A DNA stretch of 6,416 bases from positions 1 through 6,416 of the forward strand of contig JAFTUB010000082.1 of NCBI GenBank assembly GCA_017466495.1. The letters are read 5' to 3'. The translations under genes were made by a program, and so were the position numbers. Under the pieces are notes generated by a model. It had not been told where the DNA came from. It saw nothing but the letters and a program-made list of their open reading frames with translations, and did no database searches. This document shows positions 1-5,490 of the stretch, in pieces (position 1 is the first letter of the stretch; the number at the start of each line of letters is the position of its first letter). The stretch is from Clostridia bacterium (GTDB taxonomy: Bacteria > Bacillota > Clostridia > Oscillospirales > CAG-272).

Positions 1-28
1 CGTTTAATTCATAAGGAGGAGAATAATT

Positions 29-628
29 ATGGCAAAGAATATTGTAAAGCGCTGCAAGACGCTGGGTATTTCTCCTGCAACTATGGGCTATACCGGCAGC
101 TCTAAGTCGGAAACCATCCGTCATTCTCAGAGTGATGTCCGCAGAAAGCAGAGCGAGTATGCTGTACACCTCAAGGAGAAGCAGAAGGTTAAGTTTATCT
201 ACGGTGTTCAGGAGAAGCAGTTCCGTCTGGCATACGAGAAGGCAGAGAGAATGACCGGTCAGACCGGTGAGATCCTCCTCTCCCTGATGGAGCGCCGCCT
301 TGACAACGTGGTATACCGCCTTGGATTCGCCATGACCCGTGCAGAGGCTCGTCAGATGGTAACCCACGCACACTTCACTGTGGATGGCCGCAAGGTCAAC
401 ATCCCCAGCTTCCTTGTAAAGCCCGGTATGGTTGTCGCCGTTAAGGAGTCCAGCCGCGGCCACGCAAGAATCAAGGCTAACATTGAGACCAACTCGGTTG
501 CTCAGCCTCCGAAGTGGCTCGCACTCGATGCTGCTAACATGACCGCTAAGGTTGTGGCAATCCCCACCAGAGAAGATATTGACTTTCCTGTTGAAGAGCA
601 GCTTATCGTTGAGTTCTATTCCAAGTAA
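29..628 (+). CDS. rpsD: 30S ribosomal protein S4
   Basis: Primary 16S rRNA-binding protein that nucleates assembly of the small-subunit body and helps control decoding accuracy. The 199-residue product has the usual family length. An N-terminal S4 region (about 1-88) is followed by the S4 RNA-binding fold (about 89-150), recognisable by RRLDNVVYRLGFAMTRAEAR and VDGRKVNIPSFLVKPG. Only one cysteine (Cys9) lies in the N-terminal region, so this is the zinc-free form rather than the four-cysteine zinc form. The ATG is preceded by AAGGAGGAG at 13-21 with 7 bases of spacing, which fixes the start. It precedes rpoA and rplQ in the same direction, the usual order at the end of the alpha operon; rpsM and rpsK would be expected upstream, outside the window. 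In other bacteria S4 is an autogenous repressor, which matters for the structured gap just downstream. Confidence 0.98.
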   Translation: MAKNIVKRCKTLGISPATMGYTGSSKSETIRHSQSDVRRKQSEYAVHLKEKQKVKFIYGVQEKQFRLAYEKAERMTGQTGEILLSLMERRLDNVVYRLGFAMTRAEARQMVTHAHFTVDGRKVNIPSFLVKPGMVVAVKESSRGHARIKANIETNSVAQPPKWLALDAANMTAKVVAIPTREDIDFPVEEQLIVEFYSK

Positions 629-630
629 TT

Positions 631-771
631 GCCTCCCCGGTGCGCTTGTCCGCGACGCCGTGAGGCAGTACGGGGAATGCGCATGAATATATTGTAACCC
701 GGCGGCTTTGGCCCTCCGATAGGGAAGGGCATCCGCAGGCCGCAACCAAATCAAAATATTCTATAGGAGGG
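631..771 (+). promoter_or_regulatory. Structured leader of rpoA with Shine-Dalgarno-sequestering helix (candidate)
   Basis: This gap between rpsD and rpoA contains two potential RNA domains and no gene. The first is a hairpin at 631-666: GCCTC (631-635) pairs with GAGGC (662-666), and CGGTGCGC (638-645) pairs with GCG-A-CGCCG (652-660), with one bulged A and a TTGTCC loop. The second has alternatives. GCGGC (702-706) with GCCGC (739-743) encloses GCCCT (711-715) with AGGGC (726-730). Competing with this, 712-717 CCCTCC pairs exactly with the rpoA ribosome binding site GGAGGG (766-771), extended by ATAG (719-722) with CTAT (761-764) across one G-A mismatch. The two folds exclude each other, as in translational switches of ribosomal protein operons. 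No U-run follows either hairpin, so they are not terminators. The pairings are direct readings; the switch and any ligand such as S4 or L17 are inference. Confidence 0.5.
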
Positions 772-780
772 TTATTTGGA

Positions 781-1755
781 ATGATTGAGATTGAAAAGCC
801 CAATATTACTACAGTTAATCTGAGTGATGATGGGAAAAGCGGAAAGTTCATCGTTGAGCCTCTGGAAAGAGGTTACGGCATTACGCTCGGCAACTCGCTG
901 CGCAGAGTACTGCTCAGCTCGCTCCCCGGCGTGGCTGTCACCAGTATCAAGATCGACGGCGTTCTCCATGAATTCTCGACCGTTCCCGGCGTGAAGGAGG
1001 ATGTCACCGAGATCGTACTGAATGTCAAGGGAATTACGGCAAAGCTTTACGGCGGTGCTCCCAAGACGGTTGTGATCGACATGACCGGCCCCTGCACGGT
1101 AACCGCAGGTGACATCAAGCAGGATGCGGAGCTCGAGATCCTGAATCCCGAGCAGCACATCGCAACGCTTGGTGAAAATGCCCGCTTCTTTATGGAGCTG
1201 ACCTTCGATGTGGGACGCGGCTACGTTTCCCAGGAGAAGAACAAGCAGATCCATACTGCAGCGCTTGGCAACGCCACTTCCGCACCGATCGGCACGATTT
1301 ACACCGACTCAATCTACACCCCTGTTTACAATGTGAACTACACGGTGGAGAACACTCGCGTCGGCAACATCACCGATTACGATAAGCTTACACTTGAGGT
1401 TCTGACCAACGGAACCATTTCGGCCAAAGAAGCGATTTCTCTTGGTGCCAAGATTCTCAACGAGCATCTCAACCTGTTTGTAAACTTGTCCGATGAGGCA
1501 AAGAAGGCAGAGATCATGGTTGAGCGTGAAGAGACGATCAAAGAGAAAGTCCTTGAGATGACCATTGAGGAGCTTGACATGTCTGTCCGCAGCTTCAACT
1601 GCTTGAAGCGCGCAGGCATTGATACGGTCGAAGATTTGACCAACCGCACCGAGGAGGACATGATTAAGGTTCGTAACCTCGGTAAGAAGTCGCTTGAAGA
1701 AGTCATTTTCAAACTGCATTCGCTTGGCCTCGACCTCAAGAGGGAAGAGGAGTAA
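781..1755 (+). CDS. rpoA: DNA-directed RNA polymerase subunit alpha
   Basis: Alpha subunit, which dimerises to scaffold assembly of the beta and beta-prime subunits and whose C-terminal domain contacts UP-element DNA and activators. The product has 324 residues, close to the usual 310-330. The N-terminal dimerisation domain spans about 1-235, with the signature GYGITLGNSLRRVLLSSLPG at 31-50. A charged linker lies near 238-255. The C-terminal helix-hairpin-helix domain (about 256-320) carries the DNA-contacting positions: by alignment from memory, E. coli Arg265, Asn268, Gly296, Lys298 and Ser299 correspond to Arg270, Asn273, Gly301, Lys303 and Ser304, all retained. The start ATG follows AGGAGGG (765-771) by 9 bases. 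The 152-base gap from rpsD is long for this operon and is described separately. Nothing suggests truncation or frameshift. Confidence 0.98.
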   Translation: MIEIEKPNITTVNLSDDGKSGKFIVEPLERGYGITLGNSLRRVLLSSLPGVAVTSIKIDGVLHEFSTVPGVKEDVTEIVLNVKGITAKLYGGAPKTVVIDMTGPCTVTAGDIKQDAELEILNPEQHIATLGENARFFMELTFDVGRGYVSQEKNKQIHTAALGNATSAPIGTIYTDSIYTPVYNVNYTVENTRVGNITDYDKLTLEVLTNGTISAKEAISLGAKILNEHLNLFVNLSDEAKKAEIMVEREETIKEKVLEMTIEELDMSVRSFNCLKRAGIDTVEDLTNRTEEDMIKVRNLGKKSLEEVIFKLHSLGLDLKREEE

Positions 1756-1769
1756 GCCCGTTTGCTTAC

Positions 1770-1796
1770 TTGCGATTGCGCAATAATTTGTATAAT
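1770..1796 (+). promoter_or_regulatory. Candidate internal promoter for rplQ
   Basis: The 67-base rpoA-rplQ gap holds a perfect -10 hexamer TATAAT at 1791-1796, with TTGCGA (4 of 6 matches to TTGACA) at 1770-1775. The 15-base spacer is shorter than the optimal 17, and no extended -10 TGn motif is correctly placed. The spacer contains the 10-base perfect palindrome ATTGCGCAAT (1775-1784). Transcription would start near 1803, just before the rplQ ribosome binding site. It may add L17 transcript to operon readthrough, or it may be a chance AT-rich match. Confidence 0.35.
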
Positions 1797-1822
1797 ATCT
1801 ACAGCAGAAGGAGGGAATTGCA

Positions 1823-2167
1823 ATGCCCGGAACCAGAAAACTCGGCAGACCCACCGCGCACAGACAGGCGATGTTGAGAGGCATGGTGACCTATTTACTC
1901 GAGAACGGCTCGATTGAGACCACCCTGACTCGCGCTAAGGAAGTCCGCTCCATCGCAGAGCAGATGATCACCCTTGGCAAGAAGAACACTCTTGCATCTC
2001 GCCGTGCAGCGCTGGCATATATCACCAAAGAAGAAGTTGTGTCCAAGCTGTTCAACGAAATCGCCCCCAAGTACGCAGAGCGCGTTGGTGGCTATACCCA
2101 GATCTACAAGCTTGGTCCCCGTCGCGGCGACGCAGCCGAGATGGCACTGATTAAGCTGGTTGACTAA
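1823..2167 (+). CDS. rplQ: 50S ribosomal protein L17
   Basis: Large-subunit protein located near the exit of the peptide tunnel. The product is 114 residues, typical for the short Firmicutes form. The family signature is clear: MPGTRKLGRPTAHRQAMLRG at the N-terminus, then TTLTRAKEVRSIAEQMITLG and a C-terminal YTQIYKLGPRRGDAAEMALI. A strong AAGGAGGG at 1808-1815 with 7 bases of spacing supports the start. It is the last gene of the operon and is followed within 13 bases by a terminator hairpin. It lies downstream of rpoA as in most Firmicutes. A possible extra promoter lies in the short gap upstream. Confidence 0.98.
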   Translation: MPGTRKLGRPTAHRQAMLRGMVTYLLENGSIETTLTRAKEVRSIAEQMITLGKKNTLASRRAALAYITKEEVVSKLFNEIAPKYAERVGGYTQIYKLGPRRGDAAEMALIKLVD

Positions 2168-2179
2168 TTCAATCATCGG

Positions 2180-2210
2180 CAGACGCCTCCCACGGGAGGC
2201 GTCTGTTTTT
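2180..2210 (+). terminator. Intrinsic terminator of the rpsD-rpoA-rplQ operon
   Basis: CAGACGCCTCC (2180-2190) pairs perfectly with GGAGGCGTCTG (2195-2205), giving 11 GC-rich base pairs around a CACG tetraloop. TTTTT (2206-2210) and further T-rich sequence follow directly. It ends the ribosomal operon before the separate tRNA promoter. Confidence 0.93.
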
Positions 2211-2245
2211 GCTTTTGCTTTTGTCTGCTTTTTGGCCTAAATTGC

Positions 2246-2274
2246 TTGACAAAAATAGGGAAATGGGGTATAAT
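2246..2274 (+). promoter_or_regulatory. Consensus housekeeping promoter of the tRNA gene
   Basis: TTGACA (2246-2251) and TATAAT (2269-2274) are both perfect hexamers separated by exactly 17 bases. Transcription should start near 2281, a few bases before the mature tRNA end at 2285. This is the strongest promoter match in the window and fits a constitutive stable-RNA gene. Confidence 0.93.
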
Positions 2275-2284
2275 AAACGGGTAC

Positions 2285-2361
2285 GGGCCTTTAGCTCAGT
2301 TGGTTAGAGCCACCGGCTCATAACCGGTCGGTCCCGGGTTCGAGTCCCTGAAGGCCCACCA
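2285..2361 (+). tRNA. tRNA with CAU anticodon: tRNA-Met by anticodon, probably tRNA-Ile2 (lysidine type)
   Basis: A complete 77-base cloverleaf with encoded CCA. Acceptor stem GGGCCTT (2285-2291) pairs with AAGGCCC (2351-2357), followed by discriminator A and CCA (2359-2361). The D stem is GCTC/GAGC. The anticodon stem ACCGG/CCGGT (2312-2316, 2324-2328) encloses CTCATAA with anticodon CAT at 2319-2321. The T loop is TTCGAGT, and the T stem CCGGG/CCCTG has one C-T mismatch (2335-2349). The first acceptor pair is G-C and the GGG/CCC anticodon stem is absent, so it is not initiator tRNA. The C4-G69 and C5-G68 pairs, discriminator A73 and CTCATAA loop are the pattern TilS recognises when making lysidine, which converts the tRNA to read AUA as isoleucine. 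Elongator Met in Firmicutes, as I remember it, more often has a TTCATAC loop. The CAU identity is certain; Ile2 rather than Met is inference. Confidence 0.93.
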
Positions 2362-2383
2362 AAAACCCCCGCTTCGCGCAGGG

Positions 2384-2441
2384 AAGAGAATAGGATGTGA
2401 AGATTGCCTTGCAGGCGGTGTTTTCTGCCTATTCTCTTTTT
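2384..2441 (+). terminator. Intrinsic terminator downstream of the tRNA
   Basis: AAGAGAATAGG (2384-2394) pairs perfectly with CCTATTCTCTT (2428-2438), and the run TTTTT (2437-2441) then TTT follows. The 33-base loop is long but holds its own small hairpin, GCCT/AGGC at 2406-2416. It separates the tRNA unit from the riboswitch-controlled unit. Confidence 0.78.
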
Positions 2442-2507
2442 GTTTGCGCAGATCGCTGTTTAACAGAAAATTAAATATTTCGATACGCCGCGTTCACAAA
2501 ACGGCGC

Positions 2508-2513
2508 TATAAT
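2508..2513 (+). promoter_or_regulatory. Probable promoter -10 box for the riboswitch-ATPase unit
   Basis: A perfect TATAAT lies at 2508-2513, so transcription would begin about 2519-2521, exactly at the 5' strand of the aptamer's closing helix. No good -35 hexamer sits at the usual distance (ACGCCG at 2485-2490). Instead the region holds an imperfect dyad, CGCCG (2486-2490) and CGGCG (2502-2506). The promoter may be weak or activator-assisted. Apart from the terminator, this -10 box and the riboswitch, I see nothing in the non-coding stretch between the tRNA and the ATPase. Confidence 0.6.
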
Positions 2514-2519
2514 AAACTG

Positions 2520-2622
2520 TGTAATTGAGGGAGTAATTCGGTATCGGTCTTTCGATGCCCGATAAATCAACATCGTGACGGCTTGCCGTCTGGTTTATCT
2601 TCAGGAATGAGACTCATATACA
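2520..2622 (+). ncRNA. yybP-ykoY family manganese riboswitch aptamer
   Basis: The leader matches the yybP-ykoY four-way-junction aptamer in order and spacing. P1 forms from TGTA..TGAG (2520-2523, 2526-2529) with CTCA..TACA (2613-2616, 2619-2622). The characteristic GGAGTA follows at 2530-2535. P2 is TCGGTATCG (2538-2546) with CGATG-C-CCGA (2553-2562), with one bulged C. P3 is TAAA (2563-2566) with TTTA (2594-2597), holding the internal loop TCAACATCGT opposite TGG and an upper stem GACGG/CCGTC (2577-2581, 2586-2590). A minimal P4 (2598-2606) is followed by the conserved purine-rich ATGAGAC (2607-2613), equivalent to GCAAGAC in the Lactococcus example I recall. The family binds Mn2+ where the P1-P2 side docks with the P3 internal loop. 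The assignment is by eye, without a covariance-model search, but the neighbouring cation pump and overlapping terminator support it strongly. Confidence 0.82.
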
Positions 2623-2646
2623 GTTTTGCTGTATATGAGTTTTTTT
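2612..2646 (+). terminator. Riboswitch expression platform: regulated intrinsic terminator
   Basis: ACTCATATACAG (2612-2623) pairs perfectly with CTGTATATGAGT (2629-2640) around a TTTTG loop, followed by seven T residues (2640-2646). Its left arm is almost entirely the 3' strand of aptamer P1 (2613-2622), so the aptamer and the terminator cannot both form. Ligand-stabilised P1 should therefore prevent termination, predicting that Mn2+ switches the ATPase on. Confidence 0.87.
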
Positions 2647-2676
2647 ATCGCAAAAAATATTTTTGGAGGATTTTTC

Positions 2677-5376
2677 ATGAAGGAGTATCTCAAGGAACAA
2701 AGCGAAGTTCTGGCAGAGAAACAAACTACCGAGAATGGTCTCAGTGCGGCCGAGGCCGAACGGCGCCTGGCCGAAAACGGCAAAAACAAGCTGGCCGAAG
2801 GGAAGAAGGAGTCCATGCTCCACCGCTTCTTCAAGCAGTTGGCCGAGCCTATGACCATCATTCTGATTGTCGCTGCCGCTATCTCGGCAGGGCTTGAGAT
2901 CTACGAGGGCCTTTCTCACGGCGCGTGGGCTTTCCCCACCGATGTGGTGATCATTCTCGCCGTTGTGCTGATCAACGCCATTCTCGGCGTTGTTCAGGAG
3001 AGCAAGGCGGAGCAGGCCCTTGAGGCACTGCAGCAGATCGCCGCTGCAACCAGTAAGGTGATTCGTGACGGCAAGCAGTTTACGGTCAAGAGTGAAGACC
3101 TTGTGGTGGGCGATATCATCGTCCTGGAAGCAGGAGACTCCGTTCCCGCCGATGCCCGCATCATTGAGTGCGCCTCGATGAAGATTGAGGAAGCCGCGCT
3201 GACTGGTGAGTCGGTGCCTGTGGATAAGAAGGTTGAGAAGCTGACGGCCAATGCTGAGGGGGATGTCCCCCTGGGCGACCGCAAGAACATGGTTTTCATG
3301 GGCTCTACCGTGGTCTACGGTCGCGGCAAGGCTGTGGTCACTGCCACCGGTATGGATACCGAAATGGGTAAGATCGCCGATGCCCTGGCAAAGGCGGAGG
3401 AGGGAAAGACCCCCCTGCAGATCAAGCTGGCACAGCTGAGTAAGATCCTGACCTATTTGGTTATCTGCATTTGTGTTGTGATTTTTGCCATCGGTATCAT
3501 CAAGGATGGCTTCGGTGCAGCACCTATCCTCAATTCCTTTATGACGGCTATTTCCCTCGCCGTTGCTGCGATTCCCGAGGGCTTGGCCACCGTTGTTACC
3601 ATCGTTCTTTCCATCGGTGTGACCAATATGTCCCGCCGCAGCGCCATCATCCGCAAGCTGACCGCAGTGGAGACGCTGGGCTGCACGCAGATTATCTGCT
3701 CGGATAAAACCGGTACACTGACCCAGAATAAAATGACCGTTGTTGAGCATTACGGTGAGGACGAGGTTCTGCTTGCCACCGCCATGTCCATGTGCTCGGA
3801 TGCTGAGTTCGACCGCGATGCAGGCGAGGCTGTGGGTGAACCCACCGAGTGTGCACTGGTCAACTACGCAAACGTACTGGGCTACGATAAGAACGTCCAA
3901 AAGGCTGAATATGTCCGTGTGGGCGAGGTTCCCTTCGACTCCATGCGCAAGATGATGACTACGGTTCATCGTACCACCGATGGCTCCCTCCTGCAGTTCA
4001 CCAAGGGTGCACCTGACGAGGTTCTCAAGCGCTGCACCCATGCGCTGGTGGGCGGTAATGTCGTGGAAATGACCGACGCGATCCGCGCTGATATCCTTGG
4101 TGCAAACAAGGGCATGGCTGACCGTGCACTGCGCGTGCTTGCCGCCGCACAGAAGCCCCTGGATGCCGAGCCTGCTGCATACGAGAGCGATGCGGTAGAG
4201 AATGATCTCTGCTTTGTGGGCCTTGTGGGTATGATCGACCCCGTTCGCCCCGAGGTTAAGCCTGCCATTGATGAGTGCCGCTCTGCCGGTATCCGCCCCA
4301 TTATGATCACGGGTGACCATAAGGATACTGCGGTTGCAATCGCAACTCAGCTTGGCATTATTACCGATCCCTCCCAGGCCATTACCGGCTCGGAGCTGGA
4401 TAAGATCTCGGACGAGGACTTTGATGTAGCGGTGGAGAATTACTCGGTTTATGCCCGCGTTCAGCCTGAGCACAAGACCAGAATCGTTAACGCATGGCGT
4501 AAGAAGGGCAAGGTTACGGCCATGACCGGTGACGGCGTAAACGACGCTCCCTCCATCAAGAATGCCGACATCGGCGTGGGTATGGGCATTACCGGTACCG
4601 ACGTCACCAAGAACGTGGCCGATATGATTCTGACCGACGACAACTTTGCTACCATCGTATCTGCTGCAGCCGAGGGGCGCCGCATTTACGACAACATCCG
4701 CAAGGCGATCCAGTTCCTGCTGGCCTCCAACCTCTCCGAGGTTCTGACCATTCTGTTGGCGACGATCATTCTGCCCTCCGGCGTTTCTATTTTTGCTGCC
4801 GTTCACCTTCTGTGGATCAACCTCATCACCGACTGCTTCCCGGCACTGGCACTGGGCATGGAAAAGCCCGAGGCCGACGTCATGACCCGCAAGCCCCGCG
4901 ATTCCAAGGAAGGCATCTTTGCCGGCGGCTTGGGCGCAGCTGTGGCTTATCAGGGCGTACTTGTGACTGCCATCACGCTGATCTCCTATTTCATCGGTCG
5001 TGATTTCCTCGCTACGGCGCATCACGCCGAAGCTATCGCAGCGGGTACCTATTCCGCTGAGATGCTGGGTACCTCCATGGCGTTCCTGACGCTGTCTATG
5101 TGCGAGATTTTCCACGCATTCAATATGCGTTCTCTCCGCGGGTCGATCTTTACCCTCAAGACGCAGAATGCATGGCTGTGGGGCGCCGGTGCGCTGTCGC
5201 TGCTGCTGACCACTGCTGTGGTTGAGATCGACTTTCTGTGCAATGCCTTCGGCCTGGCACATCTCGATCTGATGGAGTACGGCATCGCACTGGGTCTTGG
5301 CTTCTGCATCATTCCCATTGTTGAGATCGTTAAACTCATCCACCGCGCCATTGACCGCGCACGCGCAAAGGCATAA
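2677..5376 (+). CDS. P2-type cation-transporting P-type ATPase, probable Mn2+/Ca2+ exporter
   Basis: ATP-driven cation pump of the plasma membrane, 899 residues, within the usual 870-910 of bacterial calcium-pump-like ATPases. In order: N-terminal cation-ATPase domain (about 1-60), M1-M2 (58-107), actuator domain with TGES at 176-179, M3-M4 with PEGL at 300-303, phosphorylation loop DKTGTLT at 343-349 (Asp343 is phosphorylated), nucleotide-binding KGAPD at 443-447, DPVRPEV at 521, TGD at 545-547, hinge TGDGVNDAP at 617-625, then M5-M10. Residues equivalent to SERCA site II (Val304, Ala305, Ile307, Glu309, Asn796, Asp800) are Val296, Ala297, Ile299, Glu301, Asn715 and Asp719. From site I, Asn685, Glu688 and Thr718 remain, but Glu908 of M8 appears replaced by Ser807, suggesting one ion per cycle. 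The start is set by GGAGGA (2665-2670), 6 bases before the ATG; the in-frame ATG at 2626 lies inside the terminator. The manganese riboswitch upstream argues for Mn2+ export. Confidence 0.95.
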   Translation: MKEYLKEQSEVLAEKQTTENGLSAAEAERRLAENGKNKLAEGKKESMLHRFFKQLAEPMTIILIVAAAISAGLEIYEGLSHGAWAFPTDVVIILAVVLINAILGVVQESKAEQALEALQQIAAATSKVIRDGKQFTVKSEDLVVGDIIVLEAGDSVPADARIIECASMKIEEAALTGESVPVDKKVEKLTANAEGDVPLGDRKNMVFMGSTVVYGRGKAVVTATGMDTEMGKIADALAKAEEGKTPLQIKLAQLSKILTYLVICICVVIFAIGIIKDGFGAAPILNSFMTAISLAVAAIPEGLATVVTIVLSIGVTNMSRRSAIIRKLTAVETLGCTQIICSDKTGTLTQNKMTVVEHYGEDEVLLATAMSMCSDAEFDRDAGEAVGEPTECALVNYANVLGYDKNVQKAEYVRVGEVPFDSMRKMMTTVHRTTDGSLLQFTKGAPDEVLKRCTHALVGGNVVEMTDAIRADILGANKGMADRALRVLAAAQKPLDAEPAAYESDAVENDLCFVGLVGMIDPVRPEVKPAIDECRSAGIRPIMITGDHKDTAVAIATQLGIITDPSQAITGSELDKISDEDFDVAVENYSVYARVQPEHKTRIVNAWRKKGKVTAMTGDGVNDAPSIKNADIGVGMGITGTDVTKNVADMILTDDNFATIVSAAAEGRRIYDNIRKAIQFLLASNLSEVLTILLATIILPSGVSIFAAVHLLWINLITDCFPALALGMEKPEADVMTRKPRDSKEGIFAGGLGAAVAYQGVLVTAITLISYFIGRDFLATAHHAEAIAAGTYSAEMLGTSMAFLTLSMCEIFHAFNMRSLRGSIFTLKTQNAWLWGAGALSLLLTTAVVEIDFLCNAFGLAHLDLMEYGIALGLGFCIIPIVEIVKLIHRAIDRARAKA

Positions 5377-5389
5377 TAATCATAAACCC

Positions 5390-5422
5390 AAAGGGGCTGT
5401 CATCATTTTGACAGCCCCTTTT
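5390..5422 (+). terminator. Intrinsic terminator of the ATPase gene
   Basis: AAAGGGGCTGTCA (5390-5402) pairs perfectly with TGACAGCCCCTTT (5409-5421) around a six-base TCATTT loop, ending in TTTT (5419-5422). It lies 13 bases after the ATPase stop. The reverse strand also gives a hairpin followed by a weak T-rich stretch, but no minus-strand gene ends here. Confidence 0.92.
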
Positions 5423-5451
5423 CTGCGGTAAGAGATGAACTGCATTGTGTG

Positions 5452-5490
5452 GCAAAATCGGCAGAGTGGTTGACGCTCTGCCAATTTTGC
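5452..5490. promoter_or_regulatory. Long inverted repeat centred on the -35 box, candidate operator
   Basis: GCAAAAT-C-GGCAGAG (5452-5466) and CTCTGCC-A-ATTTTGC (5476-5490) are inverted repeats with 14 of 15 positions complementary, separated by the 9 bases TGGTTGACG. The -35 hexamer TTGACG sits in the centre and the right arm fills most of the promoter spacer. A dimeric or tetrameric repressor bound here would block polymerase. The dyad is upstream of the predicted transcription start, so it would not be part of the mRNA and is unlikely to be an attenuator. The binding protein is unknown. Confidence 0.6.

Noticed and set aside
635..683. A possible pseudoknot in which CCCCG (635-639) pairs with CGGGG (671-675) and TGCGC (641-645) with GCGCA (679-683).
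   Set aside because: These pairings compete with the nested hairpin 631-666, which is more extensive. Without homologues to test covariation I cannot prefer them, though they remain possible alternative states.
772..1884. Long minus-strand open frames opposite rpoA and rplQ.
   Set aside because: They lie entirely opposite highly conserved genes, carry no family signature and lack start signals.
2612..2646. Reading this hairpin as a simple terminator for an upstream gene.
   Set aside because: The tRNA already has its own terminator at 2384-2441, and the left arm here is shared with the closing helix of the aptamer, which fits a regulated leader terminator.
2626..2676. An earlier in-frame ATG at 2626 that would add 17 residues to the ATPase.
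   Set aside because: It lies in the loop and right arm of the terminator hairpin and has no Shine-Dalgarno sequence. The ATG at 2677 has GGAGGA 6 bases upstream.
2614..5343. A 909-codon open frame on the minus strand opposite the ATPase gene.
   Set aside because: It mirrors the ATPase codon pattern, has a low-complexity His, Gly, Asn and Asp-rich composition with no recognisable domain, and has no ribosome binding site or promoter seen. The plus-strand frame has every P-type ATPase motif in order.
5452..5490. Reading the dyad as a transcription terminator or attenuator.
   Set aside because: No T-run follows on either strand, it lies upstream of the predicted start of transcription, and the ATPase already ends at the terminator 5390-5422.
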